64,000 nucleotides of DNA from assembly GCF_023509035.1 (NCBI RefSeq), contig NZ_CP075583.1:4464001-4528000 (forward strand). Reading direction: 5' to 3'. Source of the DNA: Janthinobacterium lividum. Its GTDB lineage: Bacteria; Pseudomonadota; Gammaproteobacteria; Burkholderiales; Burkholderiaceae_D. The notes under the pieces were generated by a model. The model was not told the origin of the DNA. It did not search any database and saw nothing but the letters and a program-made list of their open reading frames with translations. Position numbers and translations under genes: made by a program. Below are positions 50,810-59,377 of the stretch, one piece after another; the first letter of the stretch is position 1; each line of letters starts with the position of its first letter.

Positions 50810-50859
50810 TGCATCAACTGCAATAGCCTACACTCAAAAAATGACGGCTTCGTGACATG
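50810..50859 (-). promoter_or_regulatory. Pho-box-like promoter block upstream of module 2
   Basis: On the coding strand ATGTCAC, 4 bp, CCGTCAT, then TTTT (50837-50858) repeat with an 11-bp period, as in PhoB sites. TAGGCT (50825-50830) lies 10 bp after the second half-site as a possible -10. It aligns without gaps to the module 1 block at 36 of 50 positions. It also lies between two divergent genes and could influence the M14-like gene at 50949. Confidence 0.58.
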
Positions 50860-50948
50860 GCCGCCGTGTGCAAATTTCGCCATGCGGGACGTCTGGCGCG
50901 GCAGTTATTTCGGCTACACTGGCTGTCACTTTCCCTTTCAGACGCCTG

Positions 50949-51965
50949 ATGATCGAAAAGAATCTGCCCGAGCTGGTCATGCTGAAACGCCTCATCGACG
51001 AGGGCGGCAGCCACCTGGAAGTGGCCGCGCCCTGCAGCATCGCCATGGATGGGCGCGAGTTTCCCGTCTACACGATTGCGCTGGGCAATCCCGGCCCCGA
51101 CGTGCCCGTGCTGGGCTTTTTTGGCGGCATCCACGGCCTCGAACGCATCGGCACGCAAGTACTGCTGTCTTTCCTGGAAAGCTTGATCGCGCGCCTGCGC
51201 TGGGATGCCACCCTGCATCAACAGCTGGAAAGCATGCGCCTCGTGTTCATGCCGCTGGTCAATCCGGGCGGCATGTGGCAAGCCACGCGCTGCAATCCGC
51301 AGGGTGTGGACCTGATGCGCAATGCACCGTTGAGCGCGCGTGAGCGCGTGCCGTTCATGCTGGGCGGACAGCGCTACAGCGCCCGCCTGCCCTGGTACCG
51401 GGGCGCGGCCGAGGGGCCGATGGAGGCGGAAAGCCAGGCCGTGTGCGACCTCGTCGAGCGCGAACTGCTGTCGCGCCAGTTCAGCATCGCCCTCGATTGC
51501 CATTCCGGCTTCGGCTTGCGCGACCGCATCTGGTTTCCCCATGCGCATACCAAGGTGCCGATAGCCCACCTGGCCGAGATCGGCGCGCTGGAAGAGCTGT
51601 TCAGCCAGAGCTACCCCAACCACAACTATGTGTTCGAGCCGCAAAGCCGGCAATACCGCACGCATGGCGACCTGTGGGACTATCTATATCTGAACGGCAC
51701 CAGCTACAGCGGGCGCGTGTTCCTGCCGCTGACCCTGGAAATGGGCTCGTGGCTGTGGGTCAAGAAAAACCCGCGCCAGCTGTTCAATCGGGTCAGCATC
51801 TTCAACCCTACGGCCGCGCACCGCTTGCAGCGCGTGCTGCGGCGGCATCTGGTCTGGTTCGATTTCCTCATGCGCGCCGCCAGCAGCCACGGCCGCTGGA
51901 TGCCGGAAGGCTTGCTGCGCAAGGCGCAGCGCCGGCGCGCGCTCATGCAATGGTACGAGTCATGA
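50949..51965 (+). CDS. M14-type zinc carboxypeptidase-like protein
   Basis: A 338-residue metallopeptidase-fold protein. Zinc ligands are His62 and Glu65 (GGIHGLERIG) and His185 (ALDCHSGFG); Glu264 in LPLTLEMGSW fits the catalytic base. A NPGGMW segment resembles the substrate-binding Asn-Pro region. No signal peptide is seen, so it is probably cytosolic. The ATG at 50949 follows sequence without a strong ribosome site. It is first of three hydrolase genes joined by overlaps (ATGA to the next). Substrate unknown; succinylglutamate/aspartate deacylase-like or murein-peptide activity are both possible. Confidence 0.8.
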   Translation: MIEKNLPELVMLKRLIDEGGSHLEVAAPCSIAMDGREFPVYTIALGNPGPDVPVLGFFGGIHGLERIGTQVLLSFLESLIARLRWDATLHQQLESMRLVFMPLVNPGGMWQATRCNPQGVDLMRNAPLSARERVPFMLGGQRYSARLPWYRGAAEGPMEAESQAVCDLVERELLSRQFSIALDCHSGFGLRDRIWFPHAHTKVPIAHLAEIGALEELFSQSYPNHNYVFEPQSRQYRTHGDLWDYLYLNGTSYSGRVFLPLTLEMGSWLWVKKNPRQLFNRVSIFNPTAAHRLQRVLRRHLVWFDFLMRAASSHGRWMPEGLLRKAQRRRALMQWYES

Positions 51966-52765
51966 CAGCACACACCTGGATTTTATTGCGCGGCCTGATG
52001 CGCGAACAGCGCCACTGGGGCGAGTTTCCCGCCAGCCTCGCGCGCGCCCTGCCCGGCGCCAGCATCGTCACGCCCGACTTGCCCGGCAATGGCACGCGCC
52101 ACGCGCAGGACAGCGCCACCCGCGTGGCCGCCATGGTGGAAGACTGCCGCCAGGAATTGCTGGCGCGGGGCATCCCCGCACCGTACCACTTGCTGGCCCT
52201 GTCGCTGGGCGGCATGGTGGCCGTGGAATGGGCGAGCCGCTACCCGCAGGAAATCGCCCGCTGCGTGCTGCTCAACACCAGCATGCGGCCGTTCAATCCG
52301 TTTTACCGGCGCCTGCGCTGGCAGAACTACGGCGCCCTGCTGCGCCAGCTGCTGCTGGGTGACCCAGGCAGCCAGGAAGCGCTGATATTGCGCCTGACGA
52401 GCCGCCGGCATGCTGGCGGCAACCCCGCGCTGCTGGCCGACTGGCGCGCATATCAACAGCAATACCCGGTAAGCCGGCGCAATGCGCTGCGCCAGTTGCT
52501 GTCGGCCGCCCGCTACCGCGCTCCCCTCATCCGCCCGGTCATGCCCGTGCTGGTGATGGCAGGCGCGCAAGATCAACTGGTCGACCACCGCTGCTCGCAG
52601 CGTCTGGCACGCGCCTGGCAGGCGGATTGCCTGATCCACCGCGATGCTGGCCACGACTTGCCGCTCGACGAGGGCGTATGGGTGGCGCAATCGGTGGCGC
52701 GCTGGCTGGAGGTGGACGTGACAGACCATGACAGGACGACAACAGCACAATCATCATGCAGATAA
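51962..52765 (+). CDS. Alpha/beta hydrolase, second gene of hydrolase operon
   Basis: A 267-residue hydrolase. The N-terminal strand WILLRGLMREQRHW replaces the common HGxGG loop. The nucleophile Ser81 lies in LLALSLGGMVAVEW (Ala replaces the first Gly of GxSxG). The acid is in VMAGAQDQLVDHRCSQ and the base His in HRDAGHDLPLDEG. It starts inside the M14-like stop codon (ATGA) and overlaps the next gene by 10 bp, so co-translation is likely. The pathway is not known. Confidence 0.85.
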   Translation: MTAHTWILLRGLMREQRHWGEFPASLARALPGASIVTPDLPGNGTRHAQDSATRVAAMVEDCRQELLARGIPAPYHLLALSLGGMVAVEWASRYPQEIARCVLLNTSMRPFNPFYRRLRWQNYGALLRQLLLGDPGSQEALILRLTSRRHAGGNPALLADWRAYQQQYPVSRRNALRQLLSAARYRAPLIRPVMPVLVMAGAQDQLVDHRCSQRLARAWQADCLIHRDAGHDLPLDEGVWVAQSVARWLEVDVTDHDRTTTAQSSCR

Positions 52766-53796
52766 CAGGGCAACTGGCAGAACTGGTGCAAGCCGGCGTG
52801 CAGGAACAGATTTTTCCAGGCGCGGCCTGGGCCATGGGCACTGTCCACCACAGCGTGGCGGGCGCGGCCGGGAGGCTCACGCCCGAGCCCACCAGCGCCG
52901 CGATGCAAGTCGACACCCTGTTCGACATCGCTTCGCTGACCAAAATCATCAGCGTCTGGTCGCTGACGGGCTGGCTGGTACGCCAGAACCGCCTGCGCCT
53001 CGACAGCCGGCTGGCCGACGTGCTGCCCGGCACGCAGGGCCATGCGCTGGCGCCCATCACCATTTTCCAGCTGCTCACCCATACGGCCGGCTTGCCGCTG
53101 CGCGCCCGCCTGCGCGCCAGCTATGGCGAGGTGTACGACGATATCGTGCGCGGCGTGCTGCGCGAACCGCTGGAAGGCACGCCGGGCCAGGCCGTGGAAT
53201 ACACGGACCGCGCGGCACTGATCCTCGGCTTTGTCATTGAGCGGCTGCTGGGCCTGCCCCTGGACCAGGCCCTTGCAGAACATGTCTTGCAGCCGCTGGG
53301 CATGGCCGCCACGGGCTTCGGCCCGCTGGCAGCTGCGCATGACAAGCTGGTCGCGCCGACCGAGTATTGCGAGCAGGCGGGCGCACACCTTTCCGGCGTG
53401 ACGCATGATTTCTCGACCCGGCTGCTGGGCGGCGTGTGCGGCATCTCCGGGCTGTTTTCAAACGTGCCCGACCTGCAGCGCTTCCTGCGGGCGATGCTGG
53501 CGCCGCAAGCGGAGCGGCACGCCGATGTGTTTGACTCCGACTGGGTGCGCGCCTCGCTGACAGTGCAGACGGGCGCCCTGACTCCGTCGCGCGGCCTGTT
53601 CTGGCACCCGGCGGCGGGCACAGCGCCGGAAGACGACGTCTGGTGCCATCTGGGCTTCACCGGCACCGCGCTATGGCTCAGCCCCCGGCGCGGCCGCTAT
53701 GCGGTGCTGCTGACGAACAAGCTGTACTACACGCGCGATTTCGCCAGGATCAACGCGCTGCGGGGCGACTTCATGCGTGGCGTATTCGGTCTCTAA
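52756..53796 (+). CDS. Serine hydrolase of the beta-lactamase/class C esterase family
   Basis: A 346-residue protein. The nucleophile motif is Ser60-Leu-Thr-Lys63 (FDIASLTKII). The Tyr of the second motif is in VEYTDRAALI (YTD rather than YxN). The third element reads HLGFTGTALWLSP. Blocks such as IFQLLTHTAGLPL and LQPLGMAATGFG are typical. No signal peptide, so antibiotic hydrolysis is unlikely; esterase or D-amino-peptidase activity is more probable. It closes the three-hydrolase operon and converges on an MFS gene 10 bp away. Confidence 0.88.
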   Translation: MQITGQLAELVQAGVQEQIFPGAAWAMGTVHHSVAGAAGRLTPEPTSAAMQVDTLFDIASLTKIISVWSLTGWLVRQNRLRLDSRLADVLPGTQGHALAPITIFQLLTHTAGLPLRARLRASYGEVYDDIVRGVLREPLEGTPGQAVEYTDRAALILGFVIERLLGLPLDQALAEHVLQPLGMAATGFGPLAAAHDKLVAPTEYCEQAGAHLSGVTHDFSTRLLGGVCGISGLFSNVPDLQRFLRAMLAPQAERHADVFDSDWVRASLTVQTGALTPSRGLFWHPAAGTAPEDDVWCHLGFTGTALWLSPRRGRYAVLLTNKLYYTRDFARINALRGDFMRGVFGL

Positions 53797-53806
53797 AGTA
53801 GGCAGC

Positions 53807-54937
53807 CTACAGCCGCAAGCTCACAACGATAGCCAGCAGCAGCGCGCCGGCCGCCGCCAACAGTGCGCTGTTGAAACTGTGCGACTGCGCATACAGGCTG
53901 CCCGCCAGCACGGGACCGATGATCTGCCCCACGCCATACACCACCGTCATGATGGCCATCATGTTGGCGCCTGCCTTGCTGGCGGCCCGCTGCGCGGCCG
54001 GCATGGCGATGGTCACCGTGCCGACAAACGTGCCGCCGACAAGGATGGCGCTGAGCAGATAGCCGGTGGCCGAAGGCGCCAGCACGGGCAAGGCCACGCC
54101 CAGCGCCTGCAGCAGCAAGTTCAGCCGCAGCGCCTGGCGCGTGCCCAGGCGCTCGTGCAGCCGGTGCCACAGGAAGCACGAGGGCGCCGCGCCCAGGCCA
54201 AACACGGCCCATACGTGGGCAGAGTTCAGGCCGGGCAAGGCCACACCCACCAGCACGGGCAAGTAGGTGGCCGTGACGATGTAGCCCAGCCCTGCCAGCC
54301 CGTAGATCAGCACCAGCGGCCAGGGCGCCACGGGCGCCAGCGCCGATGCCGCCGCTTGCGCCGGCGCGGCCAGGGTCGCCTGGCCACTGGCCGCAATGGC
54401 GGGCGCGGCCGCCAGCCCCGCCAGCACGGTGACGCCGGCCAGCAGCAGCCACATGCCGGCGCTGTGCCAGCCCAGGTGCGATGCCAGCACCAGCAATTCG
54501 GCCGACACGGCGATGCCGGCGCCCACGCCCGCATACAGCAGCGGCGCGCCGCGCGCATGCCGGCGCTGTTCCAGCAGCCACAATGACGCGGCCACCATTG
54601 CCAGGGCGCTGAAGACGCCCGCCACACCCCGCACCGTCACGATGAGCCAGACGGGCATAGTCAAGGCCAGCACGCCCAGGCACAGCGCCGTGCCAGCCAC
54701 CGACCATAGGCACAGCCGGTGCGCGCTGTGGGCCCGCGCGCGCATGGCCAGGATGGCGCCCAGCAAATAGCCCGCATAGTTGGCCGAAGCGGCCAGGCTG
54801 CCATCGCGCAAGCTCAAGACGCCTTCCCTGAGCATATGCGGGTAGATCGCCGTGAAGGCGAAGCGGCCGAAGCCCATGCCGATGGCGAGGATGGCCGCTG
54901 CGGCAATGGCCGCGCGCAGCCTGGCCGGCGCGCTCAC
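53807..54937 (-). CDS. MFS transporter, YbfB/YjiJ type
   Basis: A 376-residue inner-membrane transporter with about 12 hydrophobic segments. It opens AIGMGFGRFAFTAIYPHM, typical of YbfB/YjiJ proteins, and later has GLGYIVTATYLPVLV and VYGVGQIIGPVLAGSLYA. I start it at GTG 54937, which overlaps the LysR stop (GTGA); the frame is open upstream but there it is antisense to LysR. Coupling with LysR and the divergent nitronate monooxygenase suggests one regulon. Substrate unknown. Confidence 0.86.
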   Translation of the reverse strand: MSAPARLRAAIAAAAILAIGMGFGRFAFTAIYPHMLREGVLSLRDGSLAASANYAGYLLGAILAMRARAHSAHRLCLWSVAGTALCLGVLALTMPVWLIVTVRGVAGVFSALAMVAASLWLLEQRRHARGAPLLYAGVGAGIAVSAELLVLASHLGWHSAGMWLLLAGVTVLAGLAAAPAIAASGQATLAAPAQAAASALAPVAPWPLVLIYGLAGLGYIVTATYLPVLVGVALPGLNSAHVWAVFGLGAAPSCFLWHRLHERLGTRQALRLNLLLQALGVALPVLAPSATGYLLSAILVGGTFVGTVTIAMPAAQRAASKAGANMMAIMTVVYGVGQIIGPVLAGSLYAQSHSFNSALLAAAGALLLAIVVSLRL

Positions 54938-55809
54938 GGCGCCACCTCGCCTAGCTGCGCCAGCAAGTGTTGAAAGGCGGGCACGTCGAATCCCGCGCGC
55001 CAGACCAGCAAGGTGTCGGCTTGCCCTGCGGACAGGATTTTCAAGGTGGCCGGCGCATCGGACAGCGCCAGCACGCCGGCCGGCAGCAGGGTCACGCAGG
55101 CGCCGGCCGCCACGCAGGCGATCATGGTGTGATACGAACTCATTTCCTGCACGCTCCACTGCGTTCTGCCGGCCACGCCCAGCACCTCTTCGGCGATGCC
55201 GCGGTAGGTGCAGCCCTGCGGAAACGCCGCCAGCGAGCGCGTGCGCACATCCACGGCGCGGCGCGCCTGCGCTTCGCTGGCCGGCAGCAGCAAACACAGT
55301 TCCTCGCGCCACACGGCGGTTGATGCCAGTCCCAGCTCCGCCAAGGCGGCGGCGCCGCCAAACGACGACGGCAAGGCGACAAAAGCGCAGTCGAGCAAGC
55401 CCGTGCGCACTTGCTCGATCAGGGGGCGCGACGGCCCCGTGCTCAGCGCCAGCCGCGTCGCCGGATAGCGGGCGTGATACGCTGCCAGCAGGGCCGGCAA
55501 GCGGCTGGCCGCCGTGCTTTCCATGCTGCCGACGCGCAAGGTGCCCCCCTCGCGCCCGCCCGTGACGACGTGCCGGGCCTCTTCCGCCAGCGCCAGCAAA
55601 CGTTGCGCATACTCGAGAAAGCGCTCGCCCGCCGCCGTCAGGGCCATGCGCTTGTTCGTGCGCACGAACAGTTCGGCGCCGATATCGGCTTCCAGCTGCT
55701 GGATGCGCGTGGTGACGCTGGAGGGTGCGCGCCCCAGCCGCGCTGCGGCCTGGGTGACGCTCAGTTCACTGGCCACGGCACAAAAAATCGTCAATGACTC
55801 CATCTCCAT
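54934..55809 (-). CDS. LysR-family regulator divergent from nitronate monooxygenase
   Basis: A 291-residue transcription factor. Winged helix: [20 protein letters not shown] then [20 protein letters not shown]. The effector-binding part begins [20 protein letters not shown] and includes [20 protein letters not shown]. An alternative ATG at 55803 is possible. It is read away from the nitronate monooxygenase gene and is followed directly by an MFS gene. The 99-bp gap contains a dyad TATTC-N9-GAATA (55843-55861) suited to LysR binding. Confidence 0.9.
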   Translation of the reverse strand: MEMESLTIFCAVASELSVTQAAARLGRAPSSVTTRIQQLEADIGAELFVRTNKRMALTAAGERFLEYAQRLLALAEEARHVVTGGREGGTLRVGSMESTAASRLPALLAAYHARYPATRLALSTGPSRPLIEQVRTGLLDCAFVALPSSFGGAAALAELGLASTAVWREELCLLLPASEAQARRAVDVRTRSLAAFPQGCTYRGIAEEVLGVAGRTQWSVQEMSSYHTMIACVAAGACVTLLPAGVLALSDAPATLKILSAGQADTLLVWRAGFDVPAFQHLLAQLGEVAP

Positions 55810-55842
55810 AACGTTCTTTCCTTTGAAATGATTGTGCTATTA

Positions 55843-55861
55843 TATTCTCAAAATACGAATA
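55843..55861. promoter_or_regulatory. Possible LysR operator between divergent genes
   Basis: TATTC and GAATA, separated by 9 bp, form an interrupted dyad in the A/T-rich part of the LysR/nitronate-monooxygenase gap. Confidence 0.35.
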
Positions 55862-55908
55862 CGAATATGCGTACGACACGGCACCCTCAACTTCGTGAAG
55901 GAAACATC

Positions 55909-56970
55909 ATGACTTCAATCCAGCGCTTCCTCGACCGTCTCGGCTTGCAGTTCCCCATCATCCAGGCGCCGATGGCGGGCGTCTCCACACCGCGCCTTGC
56001 GGCCGCCGTCTCGAATGCGGGCGGCCTCGGTTCGCTGGCCATCGGCGCCGGCACGCTGGCGCAGGCGCGCCAGGTGATCGAAGACACGCGCGCGCTGACG
56101 GACCGTCCCTTCAATGTGAATGTGTTCTGCCATGCGCCGGCGGCGAGGGATGCGCGGCGCGAGGCCGCCTGGCTGGCCCATCTGGCGCCCCTGTTTGCGG
56201 AGCTGGGCGCGGCCGTGCCAGTGAAGCTCGATGAGATATATCAAAGTTTTCTCGGCAATGACGCGGCATTCGCCCTGTTGCTGGAACAGCGCCCCGCCGT
56301 CGTCAGCTTCCATTTCGGCTTGCCGGCGACGGAGAAGATCGCCGCCCTGCGCCAGGCCGGCATCTACACGATGGCCACGGCCACCAATCTGCGGGAAGCG
56401 GCCCTGATCGAACAGGCGGGGGTCGACGCCATCGTGGCGCAGGGAATGGAAGCGGGCGGACATCGCGGCGTCTTCGACCCGCAAGCGCCGGACGAGCGCC
56501 ACAGCACGTCGGTGCTGCTGCGTCTGCTGGCGAATCGCACCACCCTGCCCCTCATCGCCGCCGGCGGCATCATGGATGGCCCAGGCATCCGCGCCGCGCT
56601 GGACCTGGGCGCCGTGGCCGCCCAGTTGGGCACGGCGTTCGTGCTATGCCCGGAATCGTCGGCCAATGCGGGCTACCGCGCCAAGCTGCAAAGCGAACGG
56701 GCCGCCAGCACGCGCCTGACCAGCGTGCTCTCGGGCCGCCTGGCGCGCGGCATGGTGAACCGCTTGATCGAACATGGCGAAGCGCCAGGCAGCCCGCCGC
56801 CGGCCGACTATCCCGTCGCCTACGATGCCGCCAAACAATTGAACGCGCTAGCAAGCCAGCACGGCGACAGCGAATTTGCCGCACTATGGGCCGGCCAGGG
56901 CGCGCCGCTGGCGCGGGAAATGGGAGCGGCGCAGCTGGTGGCAACGCTGGCGAAGGAAATGGCGGCTTGA
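55909..56970 (+). CDS. Nitronate monooxygenase, class I (FMN)
   Basis: A 353-residue TIM-barrel flavoenzyme that oxidises nitronates such as propionate-3-nitronate. The N-terminus [20 protein letters not shown] and [13 protein letters not shown], then [17 protein letters not shown] (catalytic-loop region) and IAAGGIMDG with LGTAFV (phosphate binding) are the class I blocks. The ATG at 55909 has GAAGGA upstream; an earlier in-frame ATG lacks family sequence. It is divergent from LysR and an MFS gene, consistent with inducible detoxification. Confidence 0.93.
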   Translation: MTSIQRFLDRLGLQFPIIQAPMAGVSTPRLAAAVSNAGGLGSLAIGAGTLAQARQVIEDTRALTDRPFNVNVFCHAPAARDARREAAWLAHLAPLFAELGAAVPVKLDEIYQSFLGNDAAFALLLEQRPAVVSFHFGLPATEKIAALRQAGIYTMATATNLREAALIEQAGVDAIVAQGMEAGGHRGVFDPQAPDERHSTSVLLRLLANRTTLPLIAAGGIMDGPGIRAALDLGAVAAQLGTAFVLCPESSANAGYRAKLQSERAASTRLTSVLSGRLARGMVNRLIEHGEAPGSPPPADYPVAYDAAKQLNALASQHGDSEFAALWAGQGAPLAREMGAAQLVATLAKEMAA

Positions 56971-56992
56971 GCCGTTCGCTGGACAGGCACGC

Positions 56993-58072
56993 TCACGCCG
57001 GCTGCTGCTGCGTGGTGCAATGGATGCCGCCACCACCAGCCGCGATGGCGTCGATGTTCAGTTGCACGATGTCGCGCCCGGGGAATTGCTCGCGCAGCAT
57101 GGCTTTGGTGTTGCGGTCGGCTGCCGCATCGCCGAATTCCGGGCACAGCACGGCGCCGTTGCAGACATAAAAATTGATGTAGCCGGCGGCAAAGTCCTTG
57201 TTTTCATATTGCGGGCGTACCTGTCCTGGGCCAGGCAGGACCACCACCTGCAGCGCACGGCCGCGGGCGTCCGTGGCCGTGCGCAGGATGTCGAGGTGGC
57301 GCTGGGTGACGGCGCGCTCCGGCGAGGACGGGTCGCTTTCAAAGCCGGCCGCGACGACGCCGGGGGCGCAGAAGCGGGCATAAAAGTCCGTGTGGCCATC
57401 GGTGATGTCCTGGCCGGCAATACCGGGAAGCCAGATGACTTTGTCGATGCCCAGCAGCCGGTGCAATTCCTGCTCGCACTTTGCCTTGCTGACGCCAGGA
57501 TTGCGGTTGGCGTTCAGCACGCAGCTTTCCGTGATGATGGCCGTGCCCTGGCCATCGACTTCGATGCCGCCCCCTTCCAGCACCAGGCTGCTTTCCAGCA
57601 CGGCAACGCCGGCGCGCCCGGCCACGAAAGGGGCCACCAGCGCATCGTCGTCATAGTCCTGCTTTTCGCCCCAGCCATTGAAATTGAAATTCACGCCCGC
57701 CAGCGCGCCGCCCGCCTTCTTGACGAAGACGGGTCCCGTGTCGCGCATCCACAGGTCGTCGATGGGCTGCACCAGCAGCTTGACCTTGTTGCCGCACAGC
57801 CGCGCGGCTACGTCGTAGTCTTCCTCGTTGACCAGCATGTGCACGGGTTCGACGCTGGCAATCGCTTGCGCGATGCGCGCCAGGTTCGCTTGCGCGCCCG
57901 CCTTGAGGCGCTTGCCCCACACCTCGTCATTCGCGCCAAAGGCCATCCACGTGGCGGCGTGGCGCTCGCCTTCGTCCGGCATGCGCCAGCCCGCGCCGGC
58001 CGCCAGGGCGGGCAAGCCCACGGCGGCGGCCGCCAGGCCCAGGGCGCCGGAGAGAAAGTGTCGTCGTTGCAT
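56993..58072 (-). CDS. Agmatine deiminase-family protein, Tat-exported
   Basis: A 359-residue member of the guanidine-modifying (porphyromonas-type PAD/AguA) family. The N-terminus MQRRHFLSGALGLAAAAVGL is a twin-arginine signal. Catalytic elements present: WMRDTGPVF (Asp), LEGGGIEVDG, DGHTDFYARF (His) and nucleophile Cys352 in GGGGIHCTTQQ. Cytosolic agmatine deiminases lack signals, so this one probably acts on periplasmic or environmental agmatine or peptidyl-arginine. It follows a close paralogue by 11 bp. Substrate specificity is not resolved. Confidence 0.9.
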   Translation of the reverse strand: MQRRHFLSGALGLAAAAVGLPALAAGAGWRMPDEGERHAATWMAFGANDEVWGKRLKAGAQANLARIAQAIASVEPVHMLVNEEDYDVAARLCGNKVKLLVQPIDDLWMRDTGPVFVKKAGGALAGVNFNFNGWGEKQDYDDDALVAPFVAGRAGVAVLESSLVLEGGGIEVDGQGTAIITESCVLNANRNPGVSKAKCEQELHRLLGIDKVIWLPGIAGQDITDGHTDFYARFCAPGVVAAGFESDPSSPERAVTQRHLDILRTATDARGRALQVVVLPGPGQVRPQYENKDFAAGYINFYVCNGAVLCPEFGDAAADRNTKAMLREQFPGRDIVQLNIDAIAAGGGGIHCTTQQQPA

Positions 58073-58083
58073 GCTGCTCTCCT

Positions 58084-59250
58084 TTATGCCAGTTCCTGTT
58101 GCGTGGTGCAATGGATGCCGCCGCCTCCGGCCGCGATGGGGTCGATATTGATCTGGATCACGGCGCGCCCCGGATACAGCTGCGCATACTGCGCCCTGGC
58201 GCTGGCGTCCGCTTGCGCATCGCCAAATTCCGGCAGGAAAATGGCGCTGCTGGTGGCATAGTAATTGATGTAGCCGGCGGCGAAGGTGTTCGGGTTGTTT
58301 CCAGGCCGAATTTTCTCAGGCCCATCGATAACGACGATCTGCAGCGGCTGATTATCGGCATCGGTGGCGCCGCGCAAGATCTCCAGGTGGCGGCGGGTCA
58401 GCGCGTAATCGTACGATTCCGGGTCCATCTCGCGGTGCGCCGCCACCACGCCGGGGCGCACGAAGCGGGCATAGAAATCCGTATGGGCATCCGTGATGTC
58501 CTTGTTCTTGATGCCTGGCAGCCAGATCACCTTGCGGATGCCCAGCAGACGCTGCAGTTCCGCTTCGCAATCGGCCTTGCTCCAGCCTGGATTGCGGTTG
58601 CTGTTCAGCACGCAGCTTTCCGTGATGATGGCCGTGCCCTTGCCATCGACTTCCAGCGCGCCCCCTTCCAGCACCAGGCGCGTGGCCAGCAGCGGCACCT
58701 GGGCCTGGGCGGCGACCACGTCGGCCACCAGGCCATCCTTACCGGACTGCTGCTTGTTGCCCCAGCCATTGAAGTTGAACTTCACGCCGGCCCGTTCGCC
58801 ATTCGGCTTGCGCACGAAGACGGGTCCCGTGTCGCGCATCCATACATCATCCATCTCGGCGGGGATCAAAGTGACGCGCGCGTCAAACAACTGCCGCGCG
58901 CTGGCCAGTTCAAACGGGCGCACCAGCATGTTGACGGGCTCGTAAGCGGCGATGGCGTTGGCGATGCGCACGAGCGCCAGTTGCACCTGCGGCACTTGCG
59001 CGCGCGTCCAGACGGCGCTGGACGCGCCATACGCCATCCATGTCGCCTTGTGCGCTTCGGCCTCGTCGGGCATGCGCCAGCCGTCGGCAGGGTTGACGCC
59101 GCCATTCGCGCCGCCACTGTTGACGGGTGGCATTGGCGTAATCGCGCCAGTTTCCGGCGCACCGCCGCCACAAGCGGCCAACATGCCGCCCATGGCCAGC
59201 GCGCTGCCACCCACCATGCAATGGCGCAAGAAATATCGACGTGTGTTCAT
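58084..59250 (-). CDS. Agmatine deiminase-family lipoprotein, Tat-exported
   Basis: A 388-residue paralogue of the next gene. The signal has twin arginines (TRRYFLRH) followed by a lipobox LAAC with Cys27, then a G/A/P-rich linker, predicting a Tat-exported lipoprotein. Catalytic blocks are intact: WMRDTGPVFV, LEGGALEVDG, DAHTDFYARF and GGGGIHCTTQQ. Gene order suggests the two deiminases are co-transcribed and regulated by the divergent LysR gene. Two exported paralogues side by side, one lipid-anchored and one soluble, is an unusual arrangement. Confidence 0.9.
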   Translation of the reverse strand: MNTRRYFLRHCMVGGSALAMGGMLAACGGGAPETGAITPMPPVNSGGANGGVNPADGWRMPDEAEAHKATWMAYGASSAVWTRAQVPQVQLALVRIANAIAAYEPVNMLVRPFELASARQLFDARVTLIPAEMDDVWMRDTGPVFVRKPNGERAGVKFNFNGWGNKQQSGKDGLVADVVAAQAQVPLLATRLVLEGGALEVDGKGTAIITESCVLNSNRNPGWSKADCEAELQRLLGIRKVIWLPGIKNKDITDAHTDFYARFVRPGVVAAHREMDPESYDYALTRRHLEILRGATDADNQPLQIVVIDGPEKIRPGNNPNTFAAGYINYYATSSAIFLPEFGDAQADASARAQYAQLYPGRAVIQINIDPIAAGGGGIHCTTQQELA

Positions 59251-59352
59251 AATTCATCCTTTGAAGTGAGCCAGCACCGCGCAGCGTGGCGGACGCATTG
59301 GCATGCACGGCATTGTGGATGGATCAAGATATGAAAACAAATGATATGATTT

Positions 59353-59369
59353 ACCTTAATTAATTAGGT
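59353..59369. promoter_or_regulatory. Near-perfect palindrome in deiminase/LysR intergenic region
   Basis: ACCTTAATTAATTAGGT differs from a perfect inverted repeat by one inserted base. It lies 9 bp before the LysR ATG and could be its autoregulatory site. Confidence 0.4.
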
Positions 59370-59377
59370 TTTCTCAT

